This document shows positions 6,864-7,057 of a DNA stretch of 7,057 nucleotides, piece by piece. The first letter of the stretch is position 1. Each line of letters opens with the position of its first letter. Source of the DNA: an uncultured Clostridia bacterium (GTDB taxonomy: Bacteria > Bacillota > Clostridia > Oscillospirales > Ruminococcaceae). A program made the translations under genes and the position numbers. The notes under the pieces are model-generated. The model saw nothing but the letters and a program-made list of their open reading frames with translations, had not been told where the DNA came from and searched no databases. Location of the stretch: assembly GCA_938014855.1 (NCBI GenBank), contig CALLQM010000146.1:1-7057 (forward strand), in the 5' to 3' direction.

Positions 6864-6944
6864 TGCTGAAAAAGCATGAGAATGAATTGTGTAAAGACTG
6901 CGCTAAAAACCATGTGTCTTCAAAAAACGCGGTCTTTTTCATTC
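6864..6944 (+). ncRNA. Candidate structured RNA: small RNA or ispD leader (unknown family)
   Basis: An RNA starting near 6864 could fold into a long interrupted stem. 6880-6886 (GAATGAA) pairs with 6938-6944, and 6893-6902 (AAAGACTGCG) pairs with 6928-6937. These two helices stack, with a six-base bulge on the 5' side (6887-6892) and a 25-base A-rich apical loop. Competing pairings exist: GAAAAAG (6868-6874) with CTTTTTC (6934-6940), and AAGAC (6894-6898) with GTCTT (6916-6920). I do not recognise a known riboswitch, T-box or 6S motif. It could be a stand-alone short RNA or a conditional leader of ispD. Pairings are seen in the sequence; function is inference. Confidence 0.38.
6893..6939 (+). 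terminator. Possible second intrinsic terminator or attenuator before ispD
   Basis: A ten-pair stem (6893-6902 with 6928-6937, one G-U) closes a 25-base loop and ends in five T's (6935-6939), three of which belong to the stem. The large loop and short free T-tract make it weaker than the his terminator. It lies between the 6829-6857 promoter and ispD, so it would either end a short RNA or partly block ispD transcription. Confidence 0.42.
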
Positions 6945-6966
6945 GATCAGGTATAGAATAAACGTT

Positions 6967-6974
6967 AAGGGGGG
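6967..6974 (+). promoter_or_regulatory. Ribosome binding site that sets the ispD start
   Basis: AAGGGGGG lies six bases before the ATG at 6981. An in-frame ATG at 6975 directly abuts the site and is too close to be used efficiently, so 6981 is preferred. Confidence 0.75.
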
Positions 6975-6980
6975 ATGAGC

Positions 6981-7057
6981 ATGGCGAGAAAACGGATGGT
7001 TCTGCAAAAGCCTTATGTAGCGGCGATTATTGCGGCGGCCGGTTCCGCTACGCGCAT
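6981..7057 (+). CDS. ispD: Probable 2-C-methyl-D-erythritol 4-phosphate cytidylyltransferase (5' end only)
   Basis: Only 25 codons and two further bases are present. After a short basic leader (MARKRMVLQKPY) comes VAAIIAAAGSATR, with the final AT suggesting a following Met. This is the first beta strand and glycine-rich nucleotide-binding loop of the nucleotidyltransferase fold, in the form AAGxxxRM typical of IspD. IspD couples CTP to MEP in the non-mevalonate isoprenoid pathway. The N-terminus is about eight residues longer than in many IspD proteins. A later ATG at 6996 would shorten it but has a much weaker binding site than the AAGGGGGG before 6981. Related enzymes with the same loop, such as TarI-type cytidylyltransferases or GlmU/MobA-like proteins, cannot be excluded from so short a piece. 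It has its own promoter and is separated from the his operon by a terminator, so it is a different transcription unit. Confidence 0.72.
   Translation, partial: MARKRMVLQKPYVAAIIAAAGSATR

Larger units (their letters stand above)
6761..6980. other. Intergenic region between hisE and ispD
   Basis: These 220 bases hold no convincing gene. In order they contain the his terminator (6775-6819), an AT-rich spacer, a promoter (6829-6857), the foldable transcript segment (6864-6944), a short AT-rich stretch and the ispD binding site (6967-6974). A 61-codon minus-strand frame (6757-6942) spans the region but lacks a ribosome binding site and has low-complexity Lys/Phe-rich content. Confidence 0.8.

Noticed and set aside
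6757..6942. 61-codon minus-strand frame across the intergenic region
   Set aside because: It has no ribosome binding site, overlaps the terminator and promoter, and is a Lys/Phe-rich translation of AT-rich DNA.
6876..6956. A 26-codon ATG frame spanning the candidate leader hairpin (begins MRMNCVKTALK, ends FDQV)
   Set aside because: Only a weak GAAAAAG precedes the start, there is no run of regulatory codons such as His, and the sequence is better explained by RNA pairing. A leader peptide cannot be fully excluded.
6931..6959. A second promoter for ispD at TATAGA/TAGAAT (6952-6959)
   Set aside because: No acceptable -35 lies 16-18 bases upstream (GCGGTC or GGTCTT), and the 6829-6857 promoter is much better.

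Overview
The window is almost entirely one histidine biosynthesis operon read on the + strand. It holds the end of hisZ, then hisG-hisD-hisC-hisB-hisH-hisA-hisF-hisI-hisE, an intrinsic terminator, a 220-base intergenic region, and the first 25 codons of what looks like ispD. The gene set and order point to a member of the Bacillota, most likely class Clostridia. The clues are a short-form HisG paired with HisZ, a monofunctional HisB, separate hisI and hisE genes, and strong GGAGG/GGGGG ribosome binding sites in front of most genes. Base composition looks intermediate. An Oscillospiraceae-like gut or sediment clostridium is plausible, but family-level placement is inference only.

Layout: 1-405 is the C-terminal third of hisZ; 421-6760 is the nine-gene his block. 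Genes are packed tightly. Gaps are 15, 25, 12 and 3 bases (hisZ/G, D/C, C/B, B/H). There are stop/start overlaps of 4 bases at hisG/D, hisH/A and hisF/I, 7 bases at hisA/F and 8 bases at hisI/E. No internal promoter or terminator is evident, so a single transcript with translational coupling is likely. The operon's own promoter and leader lie upstream of the window.

Pathway: HisG with HisZ starts from ATP and PRPP. HisE and HisI then remove pyrophosphate and open the ring. HisA isomerises, HisH/HisF make imidazoleglycerol phosphate, HisB dehydrates, HisC transaminates, and HisD performs the last two oxidations to histidine. The one missing step is histidinol-phosphate phosphatase, which must be encoded elsewhere. 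Catalytic residues are intact in every enzyme inspected, so the operon looks functional.

Intergenic region 6761-6980: a strong hairpin plus T-tract (6775-6819) ends the his transcript. Ten bases later comes a good sigma-A-type promoter with a perfect extended -10. It would produce an RNA with a long interrupted stem that ends in five T's and has competing pairings, just upstream of ispD. This is either a small RNA or an attenuator-like leader of ispD, and it is the only part of the window that ordinary annotation does not explain. I found no evidence of an exotic system, mobile element, CRISPR array, tRNA or rRNA.
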